A stretch of DNA of 64,000 nucleotides from Paraspadella gotoi (GCA_051294375.1 CM119267.1:20901755-20965754); one strand, 5' to 3'; counted from the first letter of the stretch, positions 1 to 10,665 are shown. Program-made: numbers and translations. The notes: generated by a model not told the origin, from the letters alone.

Positions 1-280
1 GGGAGGAGAAAGGAGGCAGGACAAAGTGACAAAGACAGGGCAAAGTGTGAAGCGGTGGAGTGGGACGGTGTGAGATTAAGAAAGAAGGGATAAGAAAAAA
101 GAATTTGTACATTTTCGTATGAGTGATAAATTAGTACATTGTAAAACCAGTATGCGTGGTACCAACACAGAGTTTAAATGCATTGCCATTCTAAAAAAAT
201 TCGTTCGCAATTTTGTAGGAGATACTATAATATTATGTATTTTGTTGCATTTAATCGGTTTTTATAAAATTAGTACTACC

Positions 281-385
281 AATATAAAAATATCCATTAA
301 TTTGATAAATAAGCTGACTTTGGACAGGCTATGGTGGTTTAAGGCCTCCACCACTCTGACAAATTAATGACATTGGAGGTCTCTG
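281..385 (+). repeat. Dispersed repeat family R1, copy A
   Basis: This copy has the family order: CCAATATAAAAATATCC, then AATAAGCT, then the core ACTTTGGACAGG, then GGTTTAAGGCCTCCACCACT. Other copies lie at about 7,765-7,905 (within the duplicate), 45,299-45,405 (minus), 50,201-50,345 (plus) and 53,251-53,580 (plus). A second partial start (CAACCAATATAAACTCATCC then AATAAGCTAATCC) is at about 718-765. No coding capacity is visible, so it is probably a non-autonomous element. Confidence 0.75.
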
Positions 386-572
386 NNNNNNNNNNNNNNN
401 NNNNNNNNNNNNNNNNNNNNNNNNNNNNNNNNNNNNNNNNNNNNNNNNNNNNNNNNNNNNNNNNNNNNNNNNNNNNNNNNNNNNNNNNNNNNNNNNNNNN
501 NNNNNNNNNNNNNNNNNNNNNNNNNNNNNNNNNNNNNNNNNNNNNNNNNNNNNNNNNNNNNNNNNNNNNNNN
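386..572. other. Assembly gap (187 N)
   Basis: Run of N inside the duplicated block. Reading frames crossing it have no meaning. Confidence 0.99.
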
Positions 573-1000
573 TCACTTCCAGAATACCTGGCTTTCCTAT
601 CAATGAAATTTTAAAGTATTTCAAAGAATGTTGAAATTGCAGTATTAAATCGAGGAATATTATAATGTACTCCGCACTAGCATCAAAATACAAGTAGCTA
701 AATTTTACGAAATCGAAACAACCAATATAAACTCATCCATTCATTTGATAAATAAGCTAATCCGTTTGCATCTTTTCAACTCAGAGATTAATCGTTGAAA
801 TTGTATAACTGCGAAACTCTGTTTCCAACCCTCTTACCAGTGAGATTACTTCTCGCACAACATAAAGCATCCGACGCGAAAAACCCGTTTGCATCTTTTC
901 AAACGGAGACAAATTGAAAATCTCGTCGGTGGGGAATCTCGATTCTCGAGTTGGCAACGAACCGACTCGTTCGAGGTCGTCGGCGCGACTCTCATTTTTT

Positions 1001-1724
1001 TTTCTCCCTAATCGCGCTCGGTTAAAGGCGACCTCACGGCGTCACGCAGTCCGTCTCCTCTTTTTTTTCTCCTGTTTTTCTTTCCATTAATTTTTTTCTT
1101 TTTTCCCCCCCATTTTTCTTAAGAATGTGAAAATTGCTTTCGACTTTCAAGGGAAAAAAAAAGGCATTAGGATTGAGTTGAGGGAATAAGAAAGTCGTTT
1201 TGTCGATAAAAACACAGTTTTTTTTTTTTCGAAAGTATTTTTTTTCTTTCCTTTCAAGTTTTAAAGTTAAATTTTAAACTTCATGATTAATATACAATCA
1301 GTGTTCTGTTAAAACGTAAATGTGCATTTTTTATATAGTTAAGTTCGAATTAAAGAGAAACCTAAATCACCTATACTATCTATAAATACCTATAACACCA
1401 ATCTCTATTAAAGCTGACCCCAAAATGACCAAACAAACAAAATCGGAGAAAACGACTGATTCGAAGGCTTCGCGCGGGCGCAGCCATCTTGATCCACGGC
1501 GTTCGTCCAACGACGTCGAGTGACGTTACGCAGGCCGTAGAAAATAAACGATTGAAAAAAAAAAAAAACAAAAAAAAAACAAAACAATGAAAACCAAATA
1601 AAAAACCAACAAACAAAACAAATCAAAAGACGAAGAGAAAACGAGAGAAAACAAAATACAACGACTCCTCGAAACCTGGAACTAAAAACGATCCCATACC
1701 CACAAGCCTTCGACGTTTTACCAT
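1001..1724. other. Intergenic, homopolymer-rich
   Basis: AT-rich DNA with T runs (about 990-1,110, 1,218-1,248) and A runs (1,555-1,580). No exon with usable splice sites was seen. One GCCATCTTG motif lies at 1,483-1,491. Confidence 0.6.
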
Positions 1725-1970
1725 TCTTCCTAATACCTCCACCAGCCCAATCAGTCTTCCAATTTCCCATCCCATCTTCCACACTCCAACTTCCCACCTC
1801 TCTGCCCATCTTCTTATTTAAATCTCTTCTCCCTTCCCATCTGCCGATCTTTTCCCATTCCCATCTCTCGTTCCCATCCATCTTCCAGTTTCATCTGCCC
1901 ATCCCATCTTCCCATTTCCCATCTGCCAATCGCTCTTCCCATTCCCATTGCCCATCTTCCCCTTACCCTC
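1725..1970. repeat. Degenerate CCCATCT minisatellite
   Basis: The strand is pyrimidine-rich and built from drifting repeats of about 10-14 bases around CCCATCTTCC / CCCATCTGCC. No gene is supported; frames on the complement give only low-complexity Gly/Met/Lys/Trp strings. Confidence 0.7.
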
Positions 1971-1977
1971 ATCTCTC

Positions 1978-2118
1978 TCACACCCCCTCCCGACCTTTTG
2001 CATGGGCGGAGACTGTCTCGCAAGACCGTGCCGGTGAGCAGAGACGAGACGGTCCCTCGAGTTGCCTCGGCGAAAAGTACGAATCGTCCGCTCGACTCGG
2101 TCGTCGGGCCTCGGCCAT
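1978..2118 (-). CDS. Candidate short first-exon ORF in promoter-like DNA
   Basis: On the minus strand an ATG lies in a strong initiation context (GTCAAGATGGCC, complement of 2,114-2,122) and opens a 46-codon frame beginning MAEARRPSRADDSYFSPRQ. The DNA around it (about 2,000-2,370) is GC- and CpG-rich, unlike its surroundings, as at a promoter or first exon. The same AAGATGGC motif is also a YY1-type site, so the ATG may be regulatory rather than a start. No domain is recognised and no downstream exon was identified. Treat it as a possible first exon or a chance ORF. Confidence 0.22.
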   Translation of the reverse strand: MAEARRPSRADDSYFSPRQLEGPSRLCSPARSCETVSAHAKGREGV

Positions 2119-2410
2119 CTTGACCGGACCAGACGACGCGAACCAGGCGCGATCGCGAGTCGAACGCGAACTCAACGCGGAGCATTGAAACCCGAACTCG
2201 AACGCGAGACTTGAACGCGACCCTCGACGCGACCGACGACCCGGCGACCGAGCGTGGCCGCACGAGATCCAAAGAAGAGCCGCGTACCGCGCGGATATTG
2301 GGAGGGATGTCGCCGGAGATTCCGCCGATCGGAAGACGATGGCGCGAGGAACGAAAACAGAGGAGAGGGCGGCGGGTAAACCAATCAGTAACCAATCAAT
2401 CAATCAATCT
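1980..2410. promoter_or_regulatory. CpG-rich promoter-like segment with CCAAT cluster
   Basis: CpG-rich DNA from about 2,000 to 2,370 carries a GCCATCTTG motif (2,114-2,122) and ends in closely spaced CCAAT boxes (about 2,379-2,408: CCAATCAGTAACCAATCAAT). Composition and motifs resemble a promoter; direction is undetermined. Confidence 0.4.
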
Positions 2411-2789
2411 CTTACACGAGCTCAGTAAATCAGCCAATATATAAATTTATCGACAATCAATGACTCGATAAATCGATCGGTCAATCAATCGGCTTCGATC
2501 GGCCCCATCAATAATCAAATTTTGAGTCAAGCGCAGCAATGCTTCGATTTAAGTTGGTATTAATCCAAACAACATTAAAATATGGAATCCTATTTTAAAA
2601 TTGCACGATCGATCTCTGGGTTATAATGATTAAGATTCATAGTCTATTAAATTACTCAAATTCGTCTAATCAAATCAGTCATAAAATTTTTTTTTCCCGC
2701 CAGCCAAGAATTCGTTGCGTCGCTTGACTCGACTTCGAAGCTCCAACACTTCGTCGAATCCGATCGATACGGATCAGGAGAAAGGCTGA
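2411..2789. other. AT-rich spacer
   Basis: Contains CAATCAATC-type repeats and AT-rich DNA. No exon, RNA gene or mobile element was seen. Confidence 0.6.
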
Positions 2790-2867
2790 GACGTCACGGC
2801 ACTTGGGGCGGCGCTTGGGAGGTTCGCCACGATCCGACGTGACGCAGATGCGAGATGACGTGTCACG
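2790..2867. promoter_or_regulatory. Cluster of TGACG (CRE/ATF-type) sites
   Basis: GACGTCAC at 2,790-2,797, GACGTGACGC at 2,836-2,845 and TGACGTGTCAC at about 2,856-2,866 form a dense cluster of bZIP half sites 100-180 bp upstream of the candidate exon at 2,970. Confidence 0.4.
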
Positions 2868-2969
2868 AGACGAACTTTACCATATCCAATACTTTTTAAA
2901 ATTTCCTTACCTTTTCCACCTCGCCCTTTTCCCGAATAAGGCGACCCGACCTCTACTCTCTATCCCTAG

Positions 2970-3319
2970 ATTCGCGTCCAAAAGGCATCTGCGAAAATTA
3001 CTCAACTGAGGAAGAAACTCAGAAAAAATTCGGAGTCTGCACCATCGATCCGTCACGGATTCAGCAGCCGCCGCGAGCAGCAAGCAGCAAAAATTCAGCC
3101 TCAGAGGAGCAACAGGAGGAGCAGAAGCACGCCGGAGGAGCGGCAGCAAGCAGCAGCCGTCAAAAGTCGAACAGAAACAACAGATTCAACGTCGCAGAAG
3201 AATCAATTTGAAGCGAATGGAAAAATCGGGCGACCGTTCACCATTGCCAGCACGCCGAGGAAGATTGAGGGGCGGGCGGAGGAGAGAGAGAGAGATAAAG
3301 AGAGAGAGGAGGATTTCCG
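2970..3319 (+). CDS. Candidate internal coding exon, unrecognised basic protein
   Basis: A 350-bp exon is bounded by a good acceptor (pyrimidine-rich, ending CTATCCCTAG at 2,969) and a possible donor (CCG/GTAGAT at 3,320). Its frame starts in phase 0 immediately after an in-frame TAG, as expected of a true exon start, and stays open for 116 codons. The product begins IRVQKASAKITQLRKKLRK, is rich in Arg, Ser, Gln and Lys, contains KNQFEANGKIGRPFTIASTP near residues 77-96, and ends in a Glu/Arg-rich tail encoded by GA repeats. No family is recognised. The helical basic start and polar middle suggest a nuclear or cytoskeletal low-complexity protein, but this is inference. A second frame is open for about 100 codons across part of it, which lowers certainty. 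Confidence 0.45.
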
Positions 3320-3640
3320 GTAGATGAGAGAGAAGGAGACTGACGAATGATGAAGAGAGAAGAAGAGAAAAGCGACGAGAGAGAGAAGAGAGAGATGAGA
3401 AGATCAATCGAACTATATCGCACCTTATGAAAATTTTCACAACGCTGTTCAAAACTTGAGTTGTTTCATTTATTCATATTGATAATGGAAAAAAAAATCT
3501 ATTTATGCTTAAAAGTGACCGAGAGAGAAGAGAGAAGAGAGAGACGAAGAGAGACGAGAGAGAGAAGAGAGAGAACTCGAAGAAAGAGAGAGAGAGGACG
3601 AGAAGAGAGATAGAAGAGAGAGAGAGAGATGAACCTCATG
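3278..3640. repeat. (GA)n-rich tracts
   Basis: Two interrupted GA tracts, about 3,278-3,405 and 3,515-3,630, are separated by AT-rich DNA. The first overlaps the end of the candidate exon and its donor. Confidence 0.85.
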
Positions 3641-3654
3641 AATTAATCGTTATT

Positions 3655-3937
3655 TATACCATTCCACAAGTTTTCTTCTTCTCCTTATTCTTTTTCTCTT
3701 CCTGTTTCCTCCCTTTCTTTTCCCTCTTTTATGTCTTTTCTCTCTCATCTTTTTCCACTCATTTTTAAAGAAAGAAAACTTTCCTTTTTCCTTTTCTTTC
3801 TAAACACGATCTGCTCTTTCTTTCCTTCCCATGTTTTATATCTCATGCTACATCTCCTCATTTTTTTTCTCTCTCTTCCTTCCATCTCTCTTTCTTCTAT
3901 CTTACTTCTTCTAATACTAATCTTCTTTTCGCCGAAG
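3655..3937. repeat. Pyrimidine-rich tract
   Basis: Mixed CTTT/TTTC-rich DNA ends in CTAATACTAATCTTCTTTTC, which could act as branch point and polypyrimidine tract for an acceptor at 3,937. Confidence 0.6.
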
Positions 3938-4144
3938 ATGGAAGAAACGTCTTATGCAAAGAGATTTTTATTCAAAGCGCCGACGCCGCTCCGCCTGCCG
4001 CCCACGCCGCCCCGGCGCCGTCGACGAGGACTTCCGGCCGCCGTAATGATGAACGGCGCGATTAACAAGAAAACATCGTCTCTGTTTGCAACCAGTCATT
4101 ATTCTTCGTCTTCGCTCGTCGGCTGGTTTCTTACATTCCGTTAA
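3938..4144 (+). CDS. Candidate short coding exon (MEETSYAKRFLF...)
   Basis: A 68-codon ORF starts at an ATG in good context (GAAGATGG), just after a branch-point-like and pyrimidine-rich stretch ending in AG. The product begins MEETSYAKRFLFKAPTPLRL, continues with a Pro/Arg-rich stretch and ends in a Ser-rich segment. GC content rises sharply within it compared with the pyrimidine tract upstream. No domain is recognised. It could be a first or terminal exon, or a chance frame in GC-rich DNA. Confidence 0.25.
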   Translation: MEETSYAKRFLFKAPTPLRLPPTPPRRRRRGLPAAVMMNGAINKKTSSLFATSHYSSSSLVGWFLTFR

Positions 4145-4350
4145 AAACCTCGGTTTGCAATTGTTTTACAATCGGTCGGTTGGTCTTCGGACGTTGTCTC
4201 TGTTTCTGGCACATTGCGTTTTTTTATTTATCGAGATGTCACAATTGAATCCATGCCCTAAATCGTCTGTTCCTCTCGTCGTGTCGATTCGGCTGTTGTT
4301 GTCTTTGGCTGTTGTCTCGTGCGTGGGCTGACGTCCTCGATTTTCTTTAT

Positions 4351-4415
4351 TTATTCGTCGTCGTCGTCGTCGTCGTCGGTCGTCGTCTGTCGTTTCGTCG
4401 TCGTCGCTTCCAATT
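4351..4415. repeat. (GTC)n trinucleotide array
   Basis: CGTCGTCGT repeats, interrupted once. All frames give homopolymeric products. Confidence 0.85.
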
Positions 4416-4515
4416 TTTCGCCATTCTTCCTTCTTATACGTCGCCGTTATCACTTCATAAATTATAAAGGGAAAAGAAAAACAACGACGACGACAGTGAC
4501 GACGACACGACCGAT

Positions 4516-5030
4516 GGCGAATAGGCGTCTAAGGACAACGATCCGACCGACAATGACGACGGCGAATATGGGCCACATAGACAACGACGATGACATGACG
4601 CGGCGAATATGGCGCCAAAGACAAACGACGACGACCAACGACGATGGCGAAATATGGTGCCTAATGCAAACAACGACGACAAATGACGAAGACGAATATG
4701 CGCCAAGACAACGAAGACGACAATGACAACGGGCGAATACGGGCGGCCAAAGACAACAACGACCACACGACGTGATTGAACTTGCACCGCAAGATGACGA
4801 CGAGAGAGCAAAAATGTCTACAATTGATGCATGATGGCTATGACACAATGGTAGCCAAAGGACATGGACCGACCAGCGACAATCACGAAGACAACAATGA
4901 TGGACTACAATTACGACTAACTACGACGATTATGGCGCCAAAAAGACGACGACGACCAAATGACGACGACGAAATATGGCGCCCAAGACAGACCACAATG
5001 ACGCCGACAATGACGACGACGACATCTTCA
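4516..5030. repeat. GAC-rich minisatellite, unit about 43 bp
   Basis: A recurring GGCGAATATGGCGCCAAAGA element followed by a (GAC)n spacer starts at 4,516, 4,561, 4,602, 4,646, 4,691, 4,732 and again near 4,924 and 4,968. Spacing is 41-45 bp. Because 41 and 44 are not multiples of three, successive units change reading frame. Frames through it give TTTTND and EIW-type repeats that are probably not translated. Units between about 4,780 and 4,920 are degraded. Confidence 0.8.
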
Positions 5031-5059
5031 CGAGAAAACCAACGGAGGCCTCAATAACT

Positions 5060-6660
5060 AAAATGGAATTACCCTGCTCCGAGCCACTAAGTCAACAAAT
5101 CTGACTCAGGGAAGAAAATATTAATAAAAAATACATACAGCGACAAAACGACGCGAACGACGACGACCGACGCACGAAGGCAACAATAAACATTTATCTT
5201 CCCGCGGACGGAAGATTTCTTGAAGACAGGCAATCGAAGAGAGGAACGACCCGCCATTGATACTGACGGGCAAAAAACGACCAGTGTCATTAGAGGGACG
5301 ATGAGATGATGACGACGACGAAGAACGACGCTCTCAAGATGAATGATGATTATAAGTTAAATAATCATTCCAGGATACGAATAATTTCGATGATTGATGA
5401 TGCATCGATGACGAAGAATGAAAAGGTGACAATGTGTCTAAAATTCTCACATGACCAACAGATTCCAAAGAAAAAAAAGCTGATCGAATTTTGCTCTGTC
5501 GATGTTTTTTTTTCGTTGTACATTGAGAGGTTAACTTATGTCAACATATTTTGCGAGAACCAAAATGACCAAGTCGACGACGACGACGACCGACGACGAC
5601 GATCTGACGGAAAGCTTAAGCGTCGAAACGGAAGGAAAACAAGACAGAGACCATCTCGACACGCAGCGAGACAGCAAGACGCGGATTGTTGAGACTCGGT
5701 AGAGAGGGAGCACGAAATCTCAGGAGGTGAAAAGGTCAAGGAGCCTGGGATGGGATACCAAGCCCGGCTTGAGGCTATAGGGTCCAGTAGGGTGAGGCTG
5801 ACTGAGGTGGGCGTGGTGCTCGACAGAGGAAGAACGTCCCAACGAAAATAGGAAAGTCTTGCGATAGACTCAGAGTTGGACATCAAGATGGTAAACAAGA
5901 TTGGAATCTGATAAAATCGGAGTGGATGCGGGATTTGAAATCGGATTTGATCGCAACTTGGATGGAATCAAGATCGAAATAATGATGGCACTCGAGTTGA
6001 ATCGCTGAGACATGTGATCGGGATGGAATCGAGATGAAATCGTGACCGGGCCTGAATCCGGGATGGAATAGATGTGGAATTGAAGCTATCTTCGAGCCGA
6101 AAGAACGAATAATTCTTAGGAATATGACTGGAATGTGGGAGCAAAGGGGGGAAGGGGGCGGAGCTGAACGAGGAAATTGTGCAGTAGACGAAAAAAGAAA
6201 TGACTTAGATGACACTTGATATTAGAAAGTTTTGAAACTAAGAAAGAAGTGGTATAATGTACAAAGAAATGTTTAGAAATAAATGACAGAAGGAACAAAG
6301 ACATAAAAACCGTTCGGCATTTAATTAAGAATTGACAACATTAAAAGAAAGTGCTATAGTTTAAAATTAGACATCTTTGCTCCTCCTTAGTCGTTCGTCC
6401 AATTCAGAAATCTCTTTGTCTCCCATCTTCTTCGTTCTTTGCCCTTCGTCACCAATCATCACACGGTCGCGCAGAGTCTCGCTTTTGTCAGTATCGCTCC
6501 TGTCAGTCCTGTTTCCCTTCGTCGGCTACGATTTTCGTCTGTCCTTCGGACCGAATGGTTTACTCCCGATTCTAATTTAAAATCGATTAGAATCGAAGAA
6601 ATCAAAAACTTTTTTTTTCTTTAGGATAAACGTCTTTAATTCTCGAGCTCCAGATTCGAA
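5060..6660. other. No supported gene; minor repeats
   Basis: Contains a short (GAC)n array near 5,573-5,602 and a loose repeat of GGATGGAATCGAGAT-like words at about 5,890-6,085. No exon with matching splice sites and no RNA gene was seen. Confidence 0.55.
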
Positions 6661-6670
6661 ATTAGGTTAC

Positions 6671-6675
<5 letters not shown>

Positions 6676-6708
<33 letters not shown>

Positions 6709-7075
6709 TCTCTCTTCTCTCGTCCTTCTGTCTCTCTCTCTCTTCTCTCTCTCTCCTCTCTCCTCTTCCTCTCTCTTGTCTCTCTCTCTCTTTTCGCTCT
6801 CTCTTCTGTTTCGTAAAGCGATGCAATATCCTCATTCAATTCTCCTTTGGAAATTTTCTTCGAGCCCGAATCAGTCTCTGAATGCCTTTCTTTTCTTTAC
6901 TTTTCTCGTCCTTTCTTTTTTCTTCTCTCTTTTTCATTATTTATTTCTTTTCTTTCTTCTTTCTTTCTTTCTTTCTTCTTTCTTTCTTTCTTTCTTTTTT
7001 CTTTCTTCCTTTCTTCTTTTTTCCTTCCTTCTTTCATTATTTCCTTCTTCTATTCTCTCCTCCCTCCCTCCTTCC
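6676..7075. repeat. (CT)n then (CTTT)n tracts
   Basis: CT repeat at about 6,676-6,805 and CTTT/CTTC repeat at about 6,890-7,060, separated by about 85 bp of ordinary sequence. Confidence 0.85.
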
Positions 7076-7131
7076 CTAACTAAGCCATGTTCTTTTTTTC
7101 TCCATTTCCGTTAAAGAAGCGGGGGAAAATA

Positions 7132-7284
7132 ATGAAATGTCACCTCTGTTCTCACAAGATCATCCCTGGAGCTCCCCCCGCCTTCCCGCCCCCCAAGTTT
7201 TCCTTTTGTCGTTCGTGTTATAGTCATTTCGCCAACCAATTAAAAATAAAAACAAAAAAAATGAGAACAAACAAAAGACGTTGA
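7132..7284 (+). CDS. Possible small CxxC..CxxC zinc-ribbon-like ORF
   Basis: A 50-codon ORF reads MKCHLCSHKIIPGAPP and onward. Cysteines 3, 6, 26 and 29 form two CxxC pairs 20 residues apart, a spacing compatible with a small zinc ribbon. A Pro-rich stretch lies between them and the C-terminus is Lys/Arg-rich. No start-context or splice evidence supports it, and it lies between a CTTT microsatellite and a GA tract. It may be an exon fragment or chance. Confidence 0.22.
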   Translation: MKCHLCSHKIIPGAPPAFPPPKFSFCRSCYSHFANQLKIKTKKMRTNKRR

Positions 7285-7371
7285 CGGCGGAGTGATCGGA
7301 TCGTGACAGAGAGATTCATGAAAGGAAAATTTCGCGAAGACAAACTTTCAAAGGACAGCGATGAGAACATG

Positions 7372-7485
7372 AGAGAGAGAGAGGAGAGAACGAGATGGAG
7401 AAGGAGGAGACGGTTACTGGCACGAGAGAGAGAGAGGAAAAGGAGAGAGGAGAGAGAGAGTGGAGAGAGAGAAGAAAACAATATT
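7372..7485. repeat. (GA)n-rich tract
   Basis: Interrupted GAGAGAG repeat, directly upstream of the second copy of the duplicated block. Confidence 0.8.
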
Positions 7486-7489
7486 CGGG

Positions 7490-8330
7490 AGGGAGAAAGG
7501 AGGCAGGACAAAGTGACCAAAGAAGGGCAAAGTGTGAAGCGTGGAGTGGACGGATTCCTGTGAGATTTAGAAAGAAGGAATAAGAAAAAAAGGAATTTGT
7601 ACATTTTCGTATGAGTGATAAATTAGTACATTGTAAAAACAGTTATGTGGGTACCAACACAGGTTTAAATGCATTGCTATTCTAAAAAAATTCTGTTCGC
7701 AATTTTGTAGGAGATACTATAAATATTATGTATGTCAATGCATTTAATCGGTTTTATAAATAGTACTACCAATATAAAATTATCCATTAATTTGTAAATA
7801 AGCTGACTTGGACGGTATGGTGGTTTAAGCCTCCACCACTCTGACAAATTAATGACATTGGAGGCTCTGCAAGATTCAATCAAGGATCTCTCACGTCTAG
7901 TTTATTCACTTCCAGGAATACCCTGGCTTTCCTATCAATGAAATTTTAAAGTATTTTCAAAGAATTGTTTGAAATTGCAGTATTAAATCGAGGATACTTA
8001 AATGATTACTCGCACTAGCATCAAAATACAGAGTAGCTAAATTTTACGAAATCGAAACAACCAATATAAAACTCATTCCATTCAATTTGAAAATAAGTAA
8101 TCCGTTAGATCTTTTCAACTCAGGAGATTAATCGTTTGAATGTATACTGCGAAACTCTGTTTCCAACTTTACCATGAGATTATTCCGACAAACATAAAGC
8201 ATCCGACGGCGAAACCCGTTTGCATCTTTCAACGGAGACAAATTGAAAATCTCGTGGTTGGGGAAATCTCTGATTCGAGTGCAACGACCGACTCTTCAGG
8301 TCGTCGCGGACTCGTTCGAAATACCTTTCT
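7490..8330. repeat. Duplicated block, copy 2 (partner 1-1,000)
   Basis: Same order of landmarks as 1-1,000, including a dispersed repeat R1 copy at about 7,765-7,905. It reads straight through the region that is an N gap in copy 1. The two copies end together near the TCGTCG..ACTCGTTCG words at about 8,300. Confidence 0.85.
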
Positions 8331-8515
8331 TTCCTCTCGGCCGAGTCTGTTCTCTGCTTGAAGAACCTTTTTGTTGAAAGATGCTTAGTTAAATCTTTCT
8401 TTTATAATGTTTTTTTTTTATAATCGTTCTCATTCTTTTTTGTCCACACTTCCTCCCGAATTAATCCTTCCCGTTTGAACTTACCGAAGGCACGCAAATG
8501 AAAGAATCGTATTCA

Positions 8516-8546
<31 letters not shown>

Positions 8547-8579
8547 CTCTCTCTNNNNNNNNNNNNNNNNNNNNNNNNN

Positions 8580-8610
<31 letters not shown>
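8516..8610. repeat. (CT)n with 25-N gap (8,555-8,579)
   Basis: CT microsatellite interrupted by a 25-base default-size gap. A shorter CT tract follows at about 8,848-8,872. Confidence 0.9.
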
Positions 8611-8614
<4 letters not shown>

Positions 8615-8841
8615 TTTCTCTTTTTCTCCACGTTCAGTTTAAATGATATCCCCCCAGATCATAATATCCAGCTCCCTGGCATCAATCTAATCCTTGTTCC
8701 AAGAACTTCCATCCTCAACCCACGATACTCCTCTCCCCTTTAAGGTTATACCCTCATTTCCTAATCTCACCTCCTTACCCATTAACCCCGCTACATTCTC
8801 GTGATTAACGGCCAAGGTTGTTCGCTCCGTCGCGCCCTACG

Positions 8842-8872
<31 letters not shown>

Positions 8873-8879
8873 AACTCTT

Positions 8880-10620
8880 TTTCTCCCTTTTTCTCAATTA
8901 GAACACGCTCTCTAGTACTACAGCGCGCTTTGAATAAATCTACTTTTTAAAATTACTCCTTGAACGAAAAAAAAACATGAGAATGTCAGTGCATTTAATA
9001 AGTTAGTTAGACTACTCAAGGAATACTAAATTCTAGAAAAAAAAAAAAACGCCGGAAAAAAATTTGAAAAAACTTTGTGTAATGATATATGACGTAGCAA
9101 TTTAAGTTCATGAACAAAATTAAATTTAGATTAAATGAGAACCCCGGTGTTTGACTTGCCTCACTTGCCTCACTGACTGATTTTAAATATGGCGACGATC
9201 GAGGTTTTAAAAGCTGTTTGTTTATTATATATAATTAAAAGGAGATGAGTACGCAAAAACATTCGGTTCGTTTGTAAACAAACGAGGATAAAAGGATAAA
9301 ACAAAGCGGTGCTAAAACCGTTCGACGACAGAGGCAACTAAAGATTATACAAATTTACATTCAAACGTGATTTAAAAAAACCCAGATAGCCTCGGCGCCC
9401 TTTTCCTTTTCCAAATCATTCCTCAACGCGAATCGGGAAGCTTGAGACCAAGATGTCGAATCTTCGGCCATCGGACGTCGAGCCGTTCTCCCCACAAGGC
9501 GACGCACGCTTTGAGCACCACGAACACATACAATCCATTTTTTTCCTCTTTTCCCCCCCCGTTTAACTAAAATAGCTTGTTAACTAAAATAGCTTGTTTT
9601 TTTCTTTTGTTGTCTAAATATTTATCAATTTAATCGTTTATTAATATGAAGCTGTGTTCGTATGTTTTGTCGTAAAACAAAAGTATTTTTCTTTAAATAA
9701 GATGACACTTTCCCTATTCCCTCTCAGATTTTTTCTCGTCGTAATCTGGTCCCGTTTATCAAATATCCGTCGGGTAATAAAAACTTGAGAACCTCGAAGA
9801 TTATGTTCGACAACGACGACAATGACGACGACGACGACGACGTTCTTGCCCTCTAAAATGACCGACCATTAAGCGTTGACCTCTCGACCTTTCGACCTGT
9901 CGGAACCTTCGTTTTATTTTCGATGCGATCTCATCTTTTGTTATGGAAATCCTATTTTGTCTTTATCGATCCTTTGCAAAAAAAAAAAACATCTGAGTTT
10001 ATCATCACCCGTTTTTTTTTTTATCACGACTTTTTAACAGAGAGAGCTTCGCACGGATGTGAACGCGCGAGGTGATAAGTGAGAAAATTCGCCCTTTCAG
10101 ATCAGCTATTCCCGCTTCCAAAAATCGTAAAGCGTAACAAAGGGAAAAAGAGAGATTTATCGGGAACTCGCGACTCAGAAAGTCAGGAAATATTTTCTTG
10201 ATTTTTTTTTTTTTTTTTGAAAATAAGATGTGGTGCAAAATGAACTGCCGAGGGCCAAAGGAACATTCTAGTAGCGAAAAGTTTTATAACTCTAAATGAA
10301 ATATCTGAATTAAGGAATTTTGAAAATATTTTCAAATAATGTTGCGACGAATAAAAAAATTAACGAAATTGTTGCCTTATTTTCCCAAAACGTCGCATTT
10401 TTGGAATTGAATAAATATTTTTAGTTAAAGATTCGGTTGGAGGTTAGGGATTAAATAAAATTAAATTAAAGTTAAGATTAAATTCCGGGAAAAAAAGAAC
10501 GGAATTGGGTCGCTCCGGGAAAAGAGGGCCGAATTATTAATTAATTTCAGCAGAATCTTTCCGACGAAAAAAAAGAAAACTTATTTATAAAGTGAAACAA
10601 ACGAGTTTTTAACGAATTAG
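8880..10620. other. AT-rich intergenic DNA
   Basis: Mostly AT-rich with no supported gene. A 17-bp unit (TTAACTAAAATAGCTTG) is tandemly doubled at about 9,563-9,597, and a short (GAC)n array lies at about 9,812-9,842. A candidate start ORF at 9,453 is listed separately. Confidence 0.55.
9453..9566 (+). CDS. Possible short ORF MSNLRPSDVEPFSPQ...
   Basis: A 37-codon ORF starts at an ATG preceded by CCAAG. Its first 26 codons (MSNLRPSDVEPFSPQGDARF and following) have a coding-like, GC-rich composition in AT-rich surroundings. The last codons fall in a T/C run and look non-coding. No clear donor was found. It could be a first exon or chance. Confidence 0.18.
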   Translation: MSNLRPSDVEPFSPQGDARFEHHEHIQSIFFLFSPPV

Positions 10621-10640
10621 CGCCGCAAACATCGTCGCGA

Positions 10641-10665
10641 ACTTCCGGTCCACAGATTTACGTCA
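10641..10665. promoter_or_regulatory. ETS-type and CRE-type sites upstream of the gene
   Basis: ACTTCCGG at 10,641-10,648 and TTACGTCA at 10,658-10,665 lie in a small CpG-rich island (about 10,620-10,700). They are about 450 bp upstream of the first candidate coding exon, which suits a promoter. No TATA box is obvious. Confidence 0.4.

Larger units (their letters stand above)
1..1000. repeat. Duplicated block, copy 1 (partner 7,490-8,330)
   Basis: This stretch repeats, in order and orientation, at about 7,490-8,330, with many 1-3 base indels between copies. Shared landmarks are the start near GGAGGCAGGACAAAGTGAC, the TTTGGACAGGCTATGGTGG core near 315, and TTACGAAATCGAAACAACC near 705. An N gap (386-572) breaks this copy. 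The partner has only about 36 bases there, so the 187-base gap is probably oversized. The indel pattern suggests an assembly duplicate or a second haplotype rather than an old duplication. No protein is supported in it. Confidence 0.85.
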
